Assembly: GCA_045616505.1 (NCBI GenBank)
Contig: JAZLGV010000111.1
Coordinates: 1 to 14,049, forward strand
Direction of reading: 5' to 3'
Source: JAKSUT01 sp045616505
Lineage (GTDB): Bacteria > Cyanobacteriota > Vampirovibrionia > Gastranaerophilales > Gastranaerophilaceae
DNA length: 14,049 nt
Both the position numbers and the translations under genes were made by a program. Positions 1 through 7,983 of this stretch are shown here, in pieces (position 1 is the stretch's first letter; each line of letters starts with the position of its first letter). The notes beneath the pieces were generated by a model. That model was not told the origin of the DNA, did not search any database, and was given only the letters and a program-made list of their open reading frames with translations.

Positions 1-42
1 ACAACTCAACTAATACAAGAAACAAATACTATCGGAGTTTAA
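1..42 (+). CDS. 3' end of an upstream gene (partial)
   Basis: The first 42 bases read as an open frame ending in TAA, giving a C-terminal tail ...TTQLIQETNTIGV, one base before the rmuC start codon. Such tight spacing is typical of an operon, so I take it as the end of an upstream co-directional gene. Thirteen residues are too few to name the product. The rmuC ribosome-binding site lies inside this tail. It could also be only the leader of rmuC. Confidence 0.4.
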   Translation, partial: TTQLIQETNTIGV

Positions 43-43
43 G

Positions 44-1144
44 ATGGAAGCAATTTATTTTATAGCAGGATTTGGGCTAGGAGCCTTAATCGTTTTTGGA
101 ATATTTTTCATTACACAGAAAAAAACAGATGTTGCAAAAAACGAAATGTTATCAAAAATGCAACTTGAGTTTGAAAATTTAACAAATAGATTATTCAAAG
201 AAAATTCAGAAGAATTTTCAAACCAAAATAAAGAAAAACTTGAACAATTTTTTCAAAAATTCAAAGAAAGAATTGAAGATTTTGAAAAAAGAACAGAAAC
301 AAATTTCAAAGAAGAACTTGAAAACTTCACAAAATTCGACACAAATATAAAAGCCTTTATAGAAGCTGGCTCACAGATTTCAAGAGATGCAAATACACTA
401 TCATCTATAATGAAAAATGATAACAGAACTCAAGGAAAATGGGGCGAAATAGTTTTAGAAAAAGTTCTTGAAGCGTCAGGACTTAGAAAAGACCAAGAAT
501 ATTCAATACAAAAAGGAACAGAAGAAGGCAGACCTGATGCCACTATTTTATTACCAGAAGACAGATATATTTTTATCGATGCTAAAACTTCAATATCTTC
601 TTGGGAAAAATATGTAAATGCACCAGAAGAAGAAAAAACTGATTACCTAAAAGCTTTTATTGATTCAACAAAAAGCCATATATCAAGTTTAGCAAAAAGA
701 GATTATTCAAACAATGAAAAATCCCCTGATTATGTACTAATGTTTATACCAATAGAAAGTTGCTATTCATTAATGTTCTGCGAAAACAATTCTCTTTGGG
801 AACTAGCTTGGAAAAACAAAATAATGCCAGTTTCACCATCAACATTGTTGGCAGCATTAAAAATAATCAATGCATTCCATACGGTTGATAAACAAAATAA
901 AAATGCCATAGAAATATCAAGACTTTGCGTAAAATCACTTGATAAATTCGCAGAAATGTTAAAAGACATTTTAGATTCAAGAAAGAAAATCGATTCAGCC
1001 CTAACAAAACTAAGAGGCAAAGATAACATCATTACAAATATTGAAAAATTAAAAGAACTTGGAATAAAAATGAACAAAGATATTCCACAAATCGGAGAAG
1101 ATATCATAGAACAAATTGATGAACAAATAATTCAACAACAATAA
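44..1144 (+). CDS. rmuC: RmuC family DNA recombination protein
   Basis: 366 aa. Residues 4-24 form an N-terminal hydrophobic anchor, residues about 30-95 are a charged, Lys/Glu-rich coiled coil, and residues about 100-330 are the RmuC domain. Visible family motifs are GKWGE (131-135), RPDATILL (163-170) and the FIDAK segment (177-181), which looks like a PD-(D/E)xK nuclease-fold core, followed later by IMPVSPSTLLAALK. The family limits DNA rearrangement at inverted repeats in E. coli; the biochemical activity is predicted to be nucleolytic but is poorly defined. The length is shorter than the E. coli protein, as in many other phyla. A GGAG Shine-Dalgarno at 34-37 lies six bases before the ATG and supports this start. 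It is probably co-transcribed with the gene ending at 42 and is followed by a hairpin terminator. Confidence 0.93.
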   Translation: MEAIYFIAGFGLGALIVFGIFFITQKKTDVAKNEMLSKMQLEFENLTNRLFKENSEEFSNQNKEKLEQFFQKFKERIEDFEKRTETNFKEELENFTKFDTNIKAFIEAGSQISRDANTLSSIMKNDNRTQGKWGEIVLEKVLEASGLRKDQEYSIQKGTEEGRPDATILLPEDRYIFIDAKTSISSWEKYVNAPEEEKTDYLKAFIDSTKSHISSLAKRDYSNNEKSPDYVLMFIPIESCYSLMFCENNSLWELAWKNKIMPVSPSTLLAALKIINAFHTVDKQNKNAIEISRLCVKSLDKFAEMLKDILDSRKKIDSALTKLRGKDNIITNIEKLKELGIKMNKDIPQIGEDIIEQIDEQIIQQQ

Positions 1145-1150
1145 TAAAAA

Positions 1151-1180
1151 AAAAGGTTAAGTTTAAAAACTTAACCTTTT
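1151..1180. terminator. bidirectional intrinsic terminator between rmuC and the 65-aa gene
   Basis: A perfect 14-bp inverted repeat (1151-1164 with 1167-1180, core AAGGTTAAGTTT) has a two-base loop, or four bases if the innermost pair opens. On the minus strand it is followed by a long U run (the A-tract 1145-1154), so it ends the 65-aa gene well; on the plus strand only four T follow, so it is weaker for rmuC. It sits between two convergent genes. Confidence 0.85.
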
Positions 1181-1227
1181 AAATTACACCTTTACTTTAA
1201 ATCTTTATTTCCCGATTCCTTTGATTT

Positions 1228-1425
1228 CTATTTGAACATTGTTTGTAATGATTTTGTTAAGTCATAAATTGTATCTTCAACAAAGTCAGCAAACAATGCT
1301 GATAAACTTCTATTTTCAACAACTTCAAAAGCATAATAAATAGGGTCTTTTGCGTTGTTAAATCTCATTCTTCTATCGTTTTGATTTCTTTGTAATAAAT
1401 TTGTGTTATAAGTTTCAGTCATCAT
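1228..1425 (-). CDS. hypothetical 65-aa protein under the shared GGCAA/ACTTTATATA promoter
   Basis: 65 aa, unrecognised. It has no signal peptide and no membrane segment. The N-terminal third is Asn/Gln/Arg-rich (MMTETYNTNLLQRNQNDRR); the C-terminal half (EVVENRSLSALFADFVEDTIYDLTKSLQTMF) is likely amphipathic helix. I consider it a real gene because its upstream region has the same promoter-like element and the same AAGAGAGATT leader as the 426-aa gene at 8824, and because it ends in TAG just before a good minus-strand terminator. The start could be either of the two adjacent ATG codons; the second is equally good. The purine-rich AGAGAGA before the start is the probable ribosome-binding site and is complementary to the small RNA predicted at 12958-13132. 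Function is unknown. Confidence 0.72.
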   Translation of the reverse strand: MMTETYNTNLLQRNQNDRRMRFNNAKDPIYYAFEVVENRSLSALFADFVEDTIYDLTKSLQTMFK

Positions 1426-1433
1426 CTTTTAAA

Positions 1434-1489
1434 TCTCTCTTAATTATCTCTTACATATATATAAAGTATATACCTTTAAAAAAATTGCC
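1434..1489 (-). promoter_or_regulatory. shared promoter element and leader of the 65-aa gene
   Basis: Read on the minus strand: GGCAA (1489-1485) preceded by an A-tract, 17 bp, then ACTTTATATA (1467-1458), then a GTAAGAGA start region and the leader with ATTAAGAGAGA (1444-1434) before the ATG. The same element with exactly the same 17-bp spacing occurs at 8764-8795 and 12920-12951. It does not match the usual TTGACA/TATAAT spacing, so an alternative sigma factor or a common regulator is possible. Confidence 0.65.
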
Positions 1490-1514
1490 TTTTTGGATTA
1501 ATAATTATTAAGTA

Positions 1515-1543
1515 TTGTAACGAAAATCAGTTTATGTTATAAT
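1515..1543 (+). promoter_or_regulatory. sigma70-type promoter of the NTF2-like gene and probably aroCKB
   Basis: TTGTAA (1515-1520), 17 bp, TATAAT (1538-1543), about 31 bp before the ATG at 1575. The Shine-Dalgarno AAGAAGG lies at 1558-1564. There is no other clear promoter before aroC, so this one may drive the whole operon. Confidence 0.75.
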
Positions 1544-1574
1544 AACTGGTGTACAAAAAGAAGGTTTTAACATT

Positions 1575-2045
1575 ATGAAAAAAATATTAATCAGCTTATT
1601 ATCATTGTTTATTATAACAGGAGCAGCTTTTGCAGCAGGAACAAAAGAAGAAGCAAAAGCATTTTTCGATAGTTATGTAAATGCCGCAAACACATACAGT
1701 CCAAGTTTGCTTTCAATGTATTCAAACAATGCAAAAATATACAGAGAAGTAGTAAAACCTAACGGACAATTAGTTGATGTTCCTTTTACAGTTCAAGATT
1801 ACAAAAAGCAAATGAAAATAAGCCAAGCTGTTGCTAAAATGAGAAAATACAAAAACTTTTATTCAGATATACAAATAACACCTGTTTCAAATGGTTTCAA
1901 AATTACAGCAAAAAGAAAACCATCTCTTAGCAACTACAAACTTGGTATGACAATGGTTGTACAAAAACAAGCTAATGGAAAATGGTTAATTGTTGAAGAA
2001 ACAATGCAGACTAAAGAACAAATTTTCTTAAGATACGCAAAATAG
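1575..2045 (+). CDS. secreted NTF2/SnoaL-like protein
   Basis: 156 aa. A classical Sec signal peptide is visible: MKK, a hydrophobic core (residues 4-15), then GAAFA with predicted signal peptidase I cleavage after Ala20. The mature part of about 136 residues begins with an amphipathic helix (EEAKAFFDSYVNAANTYSPSLLSMYSNNAKIY) and ends in antiparallel strands with ...GKWLIVEETMQ. This order is characteristic of small NTF2-like (SnoaL/DUF4440-type) domains, which bind small ligands or act as isomerase-like folds. The exact ligand cannot be told. It has its own promoter and ends 11 bp before aroC, whose ribosome-binding site overlaps its stop codon (TAGGA), so the two are probably co-transcribed. 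No functional link with the shikimate pathway is evident. Confidence 0.8.
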   Translation: MKKILISLLSLFIITGAAFAAGTKEEAKAFFDSYVNAANTYSPSLLSMYSNNAKIYREVVKPNGQLVDVPFTVQDYKKQMKISQAVAKMRKYKNFYSDIQITPVSNGFKITAKRKPSLSNYKLGMTMVVQKQANGKWLIVEETMQTKEQIFLRYAK

Positions 2046-2056
2046 GATTTTTATAT

Positions 2057-3130
2057 ATGCTTAAAAATTTCAGATTTTTAACATCAGGAGAATCTCACGG
2101 GAAATGCTTAAACGCTATAATTGATGGCGTACCTGCGGGGTTTCCAATTAATGAAAACGAAATAAATTCTGACCTCAAAAAAAGACAAGGTGGCTATGGT
2201 AGAGGCGACAGAATGAAAATCGAAACCGATACGGTAGAAGTAAAATCTGGAATTCGCTTTGGAAAAACTTTAGGCACTCCAATTTGTCTTGAAGTAAACA
2301 ACAAAGACTATCAAAATTGAGAAAAACTTATGAGCATCTTTGGAGATGAAACAACTGAAAAAAGTTTCACTTCCCCAAGACCAGGACACGCTGATTTTGC
2401 AGGTGCAATAAAATACGACACAAAAGATTTAAGAAACATCTTAGAACGTTCTAGTGCGAGAAAAACAGCAATAACAGTTGCGATAGGTTCTATTGCAAAA
2501 CAAATTTTAAAAGAATTTGGAATTACAACAGCTAACAAAATCATTAATGTAAAATCAGCAACAAATGAAGAAGATATAAAAAAGCTTATTGATGAAACAA
2601 AAGCCTCTGGAGATACTCTTGGAGGAAACATCGAAATAAAAATTTCAAACTTACCAATAGGACTAGGTTCGCACGTTCAAGAGGATAGAAAACTTGATGG
2701 AAAACTTGCACAAAATCTAATGGCTACACCTGCAATAAAATCTGTTGAAATAGGTTTAGGAAAAGAATGTGCAAACAAATTCGGTAGCGAAGTTCACGAT
2801 GAAGTATTCATCGAAAACAATAAAGTTTTCAGAAAAACAAATAATGCTGGCGGTATTGAAGGCGGAATGACAAATGGCGAAGATATTATTATCAAAGCCA
2901 CAATGAAACCAATACCAACATTGAAAAAAAGTTTAAACACAATAGATTTTGAAACAATGACACAAACAGAAGCACACTTTGAACGTTCAGACACTTGTGC
3001 TCTTGAAGCTTGTGCAGTAGTTTTAGAAGCAAAAGCTGCCTGCGTAATTGTTGATGAAATATTTGAAAAATTCGGTGGCGATAGCATTTCAGAGATAAAA
3101 AGAAACTATGAAAACAAAAAACAATACTAA
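2057..3130 (+). CDS. aroC: chorismate synthase, intact except for an in-frame TGA at codon 88
   Basis: Converts 5-enolpyruvylshikimate-3-phosphate to chorismate with reduced FMN, the last shikimate step. Reading through the TGA gives 357 residues, the normal family length. Motifs are in order: SGESHGK (His14), KRQGGYGRGDRM, RPGHAD (108-113), ILERSSAR (ERSSAR 130-135), GGIEGGMTNG and ERSDTCALEA (Arg310). The TGA (2318-2320) replaces the second Trp of the motif that reads ENNDWKHW in B. subtilis; here NNKDYQN-stop-EKLM. No frame change occurs and the 269 codons after it stay open and conserved. A restart at Met 2330 would lack the FMN/phosphate-binding N-terminus and is unlikely to be active alone. 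It may be a point mutation, a sequencing error, or leaky readthrough. The 3' end overlaps aroK by 23 nt. Confidence 0.9.
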
Positions 3131-3635
3131 AAATATAGTTTTGACAGGAATGCCAGGGGCAGGAAAAACAACTGTCGCTAAAGAATTATCAAAGCATTTT
3201 ACTAATTTTACTATTTGCGAAACTGACTTAATGATAGAAAATCTTGAAAAAAGAACTATCTCAGACATTTTTGCACAAGATGGCGAAGAATATTTTAGAA
3301 AAGTTGAAAAAGATTTAATAGAAAAAATATCAGAAAAAAACAAACAAATTTGCTCTCTTGGTGGTGGTGCTTTTATCAACGAAGAAAATATAACAAACCT
3401 ACAAAAAAATAGTATAATTTTTTATTTAAAAACAGACATAAACACAATTTACGAAAGAATAAAAAACGAAACACAAAGACCATTATTAAAAACACAAAAC
3501 CCTAAAAATACACTAAATGACCTTTTAACAAAAAGAGAAAAGCAGTATAATAAAGCTGACGTAATAATTGATACAACAAATAAAACATTAGAAGAAATAG
3601 CACAAGAAATCATAAAGGAATACAAAAAACTATGA
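3108..3635 (+). CDS. aroK: shikimate kinase
   Basis: 175 aa. Phosphorylates the 3-hydroxyl of shikimate with ATP (fifth shikimate step). The Walker A loop is GMPGAGKTT (14-22). The shikimate-binding residues expected for the family are present: Asp40 in ETD, Arg64 in YFRKVE and the GGG loop at 85-87. The lid arginine is Arg124 in TQRPLL, and Arg143 in TKREKQY follows. The length is that of the family. The ATG at 3108 lies within the end of aroC, and the stop overlaps the aroB start in ATGA, indicating translational coupling across aroC-aroK-aroB. The TGA stop is followed at once by TAG, so termination here is secured even if TGA is read leakily. Confidence 0.95.
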   Translation: MKTKNNTKNIVLTGMPGAGKTTVAKELSKHFTNFTICETDLMIENLEKRTISDIFAQDGEEYFRKVEKDLIEKISEKNKQICSLGGGAFINEENITNLQKNSIIFYLKTDINTIYERIKNETQRPLLKTQNPKNTLNDLLTKREKQYNKADVIIDTTNKTLEEIAQEIIKEYKKL

Positions 3636-4699
3636 TAGAAGAAAGAATTAATGCAAACATCGGTAAAGACAAAGCATACCCTATATTTATTTCAATAGAC
3701 AAAATTAGCACAATCGAAGCTCATTTAAGAGATTTTACGAATGCAAATAAATTTCTTATTGTTATTAGCGAAAAAGTAAACAAATTATATGGAAAAGAAT
3801 TGAATTTTAAAAATTCAATCAAATACGTATTAAAAGATGGTGAAAAAGAAAAAAACATAAAAAATTATCAAAAAATAATGGATTTTGCTATAAAAAACAA
3901 CCTTGAAAGAAAAGATTGTATCGTTGCAATTGGTGGCGGTGTTGTCGGCGATATTGCAGGTTTTGTAGCATCTACATATTTGCGTGGTATTGATTTAATC
4001 CACATTCCAACAACATTACTTGCTTGCGTTGATTCATCAGTTGGTGGAAAAACAGGAATTAATACACCTAAAGGTAAAAATTTAATCGGAAGTTTTTATC
4101 AACCAAAAGCCGTTATTTGTAATGTAAACTTTATAAAAACACTTGATGAAAGACAATTTAAAACTGGCTTAGCAGAAGTTTTAAAATATGCTTTTATTGA
4201 AAGAAATTGTCAAATAGATGGAACAACAAACTTTTTAGAATATTTAGCAAAACACGAAAAACAAGTTCTTGAAAGAGATATAAGAACAATTGCACTACTT
4301 GTTAGAATATCACTATCTTTTAAAGTTTTTGTTGTAGAACAAGACGAAAGAGAATGTGGCATTAGAAAAATTCTTAACTTCGGACACACATACGGACATG
4401 CGATAGAAACAATTACAAAATACAAAAAATATACACATGGCGAAGCAGTTGCTATTGGAATGTTAATGATATTCAAACAAGCATTAGAAAAAGGTTTGAT
4501 TGATGAAAAATACTATAATAAAGCAACAAAATTAATAAAAGATTTCAATATTATCGACAAAATACCTGAATATAATCATTTAAAACTTATTGAGACAATG
4601 AAAAAAGACAAAAAAATTGCAGATGGCAAAATTAATTTTGTTTTACCATCTGCTGAAAGATTTGTTCAAATATTTGAAGTTGATTTCAACAACTTTTAA
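3632..4699 (+). CDS. aroB: 3-dehydroquinate synthase
   Basis: 355 aa. Converts DAHP to 3-dehydroquinate using NAD and a divalent metal, the second shikimate step. The NAD-binding glycine motif GGGVVGD is at 101-107, followed by the family signature TYLRGIDLIHIPTTLLACVDSSVGGKTGIN. Metal ligands are in FGHTYGHAIE (His252, His256) and HGEAV (His269), and NLIGSFYQP is present. The length is typical. It starts inside the aroK stop (ATGA overlap). With aroK and aroC it covers steps 2, 5 and 7; the other steps must be encoded elsewhere. It is convergent with fliD, only 19 bp away, and I see no clear hairpin terminator between them. Confidence 0.95.
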   Translation: MIEERINANIGKDKAYPIFISIDKISTIEAHLRDFTNANKFLIVISEKVNKLYGKELNFKNSIKYVLKDGEKEKNIKNYQKIMDFAIKNNLERKDCIVAIGGGVVGDIAGFVASTYLRGIDLIHIPTTLLACVDSSVGGKTGINTPKGKNLIGSFYQPKAVICNVNFIKTLDERQFKTGLAEVLKYAFIERNCQIDGTTNFLEYLAKHEKQVLERDIRTIALLVRISLSFKVFVVEQDERECGIRKILNFGHTYGHAIETITKYKKYTHGEAVAIGMLMIFKQALEKGLIDEKYYNKATKLIKDFNIIDKIPEYNHLKLIETMKKDKKIADGKINFVLPSAERFVQIFEVDFNNF

Positions 4700-4718
4700 T
4701 CTTTAAACTAAATTTTAT

Positions 4719-6464
4719 CTAGTCTTTATCATCATTTTTCTTATTGAAATATGAATCAAAAATCGCTGATTGATTTTGAAGTTTTGAAATCAATTCATCC
4801 ATAGCTTGGAATTTTGCTTCTAACTGAGTTTGATAATCAGCAAGTTTTCTTTCCATTGTTGAAATTTTCTTATCATACTCTGAAATTTCTCTATCATAAG
4901 ACTTTGTTCTTGTTGCAAAATAACCAGTTACAGGATTTAGATATGAATCTAAAGTTCCTTCAAAACCTGCAGTTAGACCTTTTGCACCAGTATTTTTAGA
5001 ACCAACTAAAAGTTCTCTTACTGATTCTGGATCTTCTGTTAATGCTTTTTTCAATTTTTCTGTATCGATTTCTAATTTATTTGTAGGTTTAGAAGTATCA
5101 ACACTGAAAGCACCAGTTGTAATACCAATATCAGCTAAAGATTTAAAAGGTCCTGTTGCATCACTTTTTGCAGTAACACCTTGTCTTACTGTATTTCTTA
5201 AAGAAACCAACAAAGATTCACCATGCAAAGTTCCTGTATCACTTGCAGTTGCGATATCTGTATTTTCAATAGCTAAATTATATGCATTTACGAATTTTAC
5301 AATAGCTTCTTCTGCTTTTGATGTATCTGCACCAATAGTAACTTTGGCAGTAGAAGAAGTTGTATTATTCAATTTCAAAGTTAAACCAGTAATACCTGTA
5401 ACATCACTATTTACAGTATTTGAAGCTGAAGTGATTTCTGTTCCATTTATTGTAAGAACAGCATTTGTTCCTAAAGTTTGAGAACCATCTGCCAATTTAG
5501 AAACGTCACCTTCTGTTACAGTAAGTCCCATAATATCAGTAAAGTTGCTTGTACCAGCTTCTATATTAATATTTACAGCACCTTCTGTAGTTGAAGTCAA
5601 TGAGAATTGACCAGAATTTTTATCCCAATAAGCAGTTACACCAGCACCACTTTTGTTAATAGTAGAAACAAGTGAATCCATAGTAGTTGAAGAATCAATT
5701 GTAAATTCTTTACTACCTATTTTAAATGTACCTTCTGTAACTTGTCCAGCTGCAAAACTTGTACCAACTAACGGTTTTGAAACACTAGTAGAAAATACTG
5801 CTTTACTACTTGAATAAACACCAGTATCTTTATCTCTAACTAAAGAAAAGACATCTGCGAAATTTGTTGTATCAGCAGTTGAACCAACAGTAACAGTAGC
5901 ACCATCTTTGCCTTGTATTTTCAATTTACCGTCTGTAAGAGTTGCATCAACTCCGCCAATTTCATTTAATTTATCTAAAACTTGACCAACAGTTGTTTCA
6001 GAAGTAACATCAACTGTGTGTTTTTTGTTATTTACATAAACACTGAAAGAACCTTCTTTTATTGCACCATCTGAAATTTCTGAAAGTTTTGTATCGCTAT
6101 TAACAAATGCTGCAACTGTATTTGCACTTTTTGCAACAGTAGAAGTTGCTAATTGTTTTACATTTACATTAACATTTTGAGCTGTTGAATACGCTGTAAC
6201 GGTAGCAGTAACAGCATCAGAAGATGAAATTGCTGTTTTTTGAGCAAAAACGTCTTTTGCAACTACTGTATCTTTAAAATTTTGAATAGCATCATATAAG
6301 TCTTGATAGTTGTTTTTTACAGTATTCATCGCAGTTTTCTCAGTATTAACTTGAGATTGTTGCGCAACAACTTTATCAATTTTTTGCTGTTGAACACCAA
6401 CTAATTGATCTATCCAAGTAGCGTAATCTAGTCCAGATCCAAGACCTTTTATTGTAATTGACAT
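4719..6464 (-). CDS. fliD: flagellar filament cap protein FliD (HAP2)
   Basis: 581 aa. FliD caps the growing flagellar filament and helps flagellin fold at the tip; it is exported by the flagellar type III system and so has no Sec signal. The N-terminus MSITIKGLGSGLDYATWIDQLV is the diagnostic FliD_N start, followed by a long helix (QQQKIDKVVAQQSQVNTEK...). The middle is Thr/Ser/Ala-rich with a hook-IN type unit (TNAVLTINGTEITSASNTVNS...GLTLKLNN). The C-terminal FliD_C part ends in a long coiled coil (EISEYDKKISTMERKLADYQTQLEAKFQAMDELISKLQNQ). The Shine-Dalgarno AAGGA is eight bases before the ATG. No other recognisable flagellar gene is adjacent; it stands alone behind its own promoter, yet its presence implies a flagellated cell. 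Confidence 0.95.
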   Translation of the reverse strand: MSITIKGLGSGLDYATWIDQLVGVQQQKIDKVVAQQSQVNTEKTAMNTVKNNYQDLYDAIQNFKDTVVAKDVFAQKTAISSSDAVTATVTAYSTAQNVNVNVKQLATSTVAKSANTVAAFVNSDTKLSEISDGAIKEGSFSVYVNNKKHTVDVTSETTVGQVLDKLNEIGGVDATLTDGKLKIQGKDGATVTVGSTADTTNFADVFSLVRDKDTGVYSSSKAVFSTSVSKPLVGTSFAAGQVTEGTFKIGSKEFTIDSSTTMDSLVSTINKSGAGVTAYWDKNSGQFSLTSTTEGAVNINIEAGTSNFTDIMGLTVTEGDVSKLADGSQTLGTNAVLTINGTEITSASNTVNSDVTGITGLTLKLNNTTSSTAKVTIGADTSKAEEAIVKFVNAYNLAIENTDIATASDTGTLHGESLLVSLRNTVRQGVTAKSDATGPFKSLADIGITTGAFSVDTSKPTNKLEIDTEKLKKALTEDPESVRELLVGSKNTGAKGLTAGFEGTLDSYLNPVTGYFATRTKSYDREISEYDKKISTMERKLADYQTQLEAKFQAMDELISKLQNQSAIFDSYFNKKNDDKD

Positions 6465-6504
6465 AATGAAATCCTTTTCATATTATACACTTCTTATATT
6501 TCTC

Positions 6505-6532
6505 ATTATACCACATTTTGCAATATTTTCAA
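6505..6532 (-). promoter_or_regulatory. sigma70-type promoter of fliD
   Basis: On the minus strand TTGAAA (6532-6527), 16 bp, TATAAT (6510-6505), about 40 bp before the ATG. It looks like a vegetative promoter, not the TAAA/GCCGATAA form used by the flagellar sigma28 factor. Confidence 0.75.
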
Positions 6533-6559
6533 TCATGAAACATTACAAAATATAAACTT

Positions 6560-7153
6560 TTATCTTACTTTATTTTCTACACCATTTTTCAATCTTACGA
6601 TATTTTCTCTATGCAAATAAATAATGTAGCAAGCACCAACTAAACAATAAGCTATATAAGCAGATGGTTGATGCATAAAATACATTAAAAATGGAGAAAC
6701 ACCAAGTGCGATAATTGAACCTAAAGAAACATATTTTGAAAAATAAGTAATCGTTGCCCAAATAGCGGCTATCATCAAACCTACAACCCAATTTAAAGCA
6801 AGAATTGTACCTACGCCAGATGCAACTGATTTTCCACCTGTGAATTTTAAATATATAGATTTACTATGACCTAAAATAACAGCAACCGCACACAAAACAG
6901 GAATCAAGCCTGATGATACAAATGTTGTAGCAAAAACTTTTGCTAACACAACAGGTAATGCTCCTTTAAACGCATCTAACAATAACACGATAAAAAACCA
7001 TTTTTTACCCATAACTCTTTTTACATTAGTTGCACCAGTTGAACCTGAGCCGATTTTTCTAATATCTTCACCTTTAAACAATTTAACGACAATATATCCA
7101 GTTGGAATAGAGCCTATCAAATAAGCTAAAATCACAAATAAAACTAATTCCAT
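6560..7153 (-). CDS. plsY: acyl-phosphate:glycerol-3-phosphate acyltransferase PlsY
   Basis: 197 aa. This membrane enzyme transfers an acyl group from acyl-phosphate (made by PlsX) to glycerol-3-phosphate, the first step of phospholipid synthesis in most bacteria. The three family motifs are present: AYLIGSIPTGYI near the N-terminus, GSGSTGATNVKRVMG (about 36-50) and LKFTGGKSVASGVGT (about 102-116). Several hydrophobic segments fit the multi-spanning PlsY topology. Its ATG overlaps the prmC stop codon (TAATG), so it is the last gene of the orf64-orf163-prmC-plsY operon and translationally coupled. The fliD promoter lies in the 95 bp after it. Confidence 0.95.
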   Translation of the reverse strand: MELVLFVILAYLIGSIPTGYIVVKLFKGEDIRKIGSGSTGATNVKRVMGKKWFFIVLLLDAFKGALPVVLAKVFATTFVSSGLIPVLCAVAVILGHSKSIYLKFTGGKSVASGVGTILALNWVVGLMIAAIWATITYFSKYVSLGSIIALGVSPFLMYFMHQPSAYIAYCLVGACYIIYLHRENIVRLKNGVENKVR

Positions 7154-7983
7154 TATATTTTCCTTCCCTTTACTACTCTTTCAATATTTGCAAAGTCTTT
7201 TATTATCTCTATATTACCATATCCTTTTTGAGTCATAAAATTCTTTACATATTGTGCTTGATTTATACCAACTTCAAAAATCAATTCTCCATTTGGATTT
7301 AAAAAATCACCTGCTTGTGAAATTATTTTTTCATAAAATTCAACACCGTTTTCGTCATTTACAAACAATGCACAATCTGGTTCAAAAGTAACTTCCTTTT
7401 GCAAAGTGGATTTCTCACTCAATGGAATATACGGCGGATTAGACACAATCATATCAAATTTTTCGTCTGGTTTTACATTTGAGAACAAATCTGATTTTCT
7501 AAAAATCGCTTTATTAAAAAGTCCCAACTTTGAAGAATTATCCAAAGCAATTTCTAATGCTTCTAAAGAAATATCAACTCCAATCACTTGAGCATCTGTG
7601 TTTTTTGCAATCATACAAGCTATACAACCAGTACCGGTTCCAATATCCAAAACTTTTTTATAGTCGTATCTTTTTATATCTTCAATTGCTGACAAAACTA
7701 AATATTCAGTTTCTGGACGAGGAATCAAAACATTATCATTTACCAAAAACTTTTCTTTCATAAAATCGGCTTGGCCAATAATATATTGTATTGGTCTTTT
7801 TGTTGAAGCTCTTTCTTCTATAGCTTGCATAAGCTCTTTTGTTTCTTCAAATTCAGGTTCTAAAGCTATATCAACAGCAGTCAATTTCAAATAATGTTTA
7901 ATAAACATCATTGCTTCAACTTTTGCCTCAAACGATGAAATTCCACTTTCTATCAATATATTTTCAATTATCTTTTTGTTCAT
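7153..7983 (-). CDS. prmC: peptide chain release factor glutamine N5-methyltransferase
   Basis: 276 aa. PrmC methylates the glutamine of the GGQ motif in release factors RF1 and RF2, using S-adenosylmethionine. An N-terminal helical domain (1-85) precedes IPRPETEYLV (87-96). The SAM-binding loop is VLDIGTGTGC (111-120), the ribose-binding acidic residue follows in VIGVDIS, and the catalytic NPPY motif is at 182-185. The length is typical. The start lies inside the end of orf163 (20 nt overlap) with a purine-rich AAGAGATATTGG before it. It is coupled to plsY downstream. As PrmC acts on release factors, it bears on stop-codon reading, but its presence next to an aroC with an internal TGA is most likely coincidence. 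Confidence 0.94.
   Translation of the reverse strand: MNKKIIENILIESGISSFEAKVEAMMFIKHYLKLTAVDIALEPEFEETKELMQAIEERASTKRPIQYIIGQADFMKEKFLVNDNVLIPRPETEYLVLSAIEDIKRYDYKKVLDIGTGTGCIACMIAKNTDAQVIGVDISLEALEIALDNSSKLGLFNKAIFRKSDLFSNVKPDEKFDMIVSNPPYIPLSEKSTLQKEVTFEPDCALFVNDENGVEFYEKIISQAGDFLNPNGELIFEVGINQAQYVKNFMTQKGYGNIEIIKDFANIERVVKGRKI

Noticed and set aside
763..1107. Minus-strand open frame inside rmuC and similar open frames opposite aroC, aroB, the 426-aa gene and pfp
   Set aside because: They are antisense shadows of well-supported genes, with no ribosome-binding sites and no family motifs.
2318..2320. Selenocysteine insertion at the aroC TGA
   Set aside because: The family has Trp here, not Cys, and chorismate synthase has no redox-active residue at this place. 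I see no SECIS-like hairpin right after the codon.
2330..3130. Separate gene starting at the ATG after the TGA
   Set aside because: It is the same frame and the remainder of one AroC domain; the ribosome-binding site is poor and the product would lack the GESHG region.
2057..3638. Genome-wide recoding of TGA to Trp (as in mycoplasmas)
   Set aside because: More than twenty Trp codons in the other genes are TGG and no other gene has an internal TGA. orf163 ends in TGA, and reading through it would add an implausible tail overlapping prmC.
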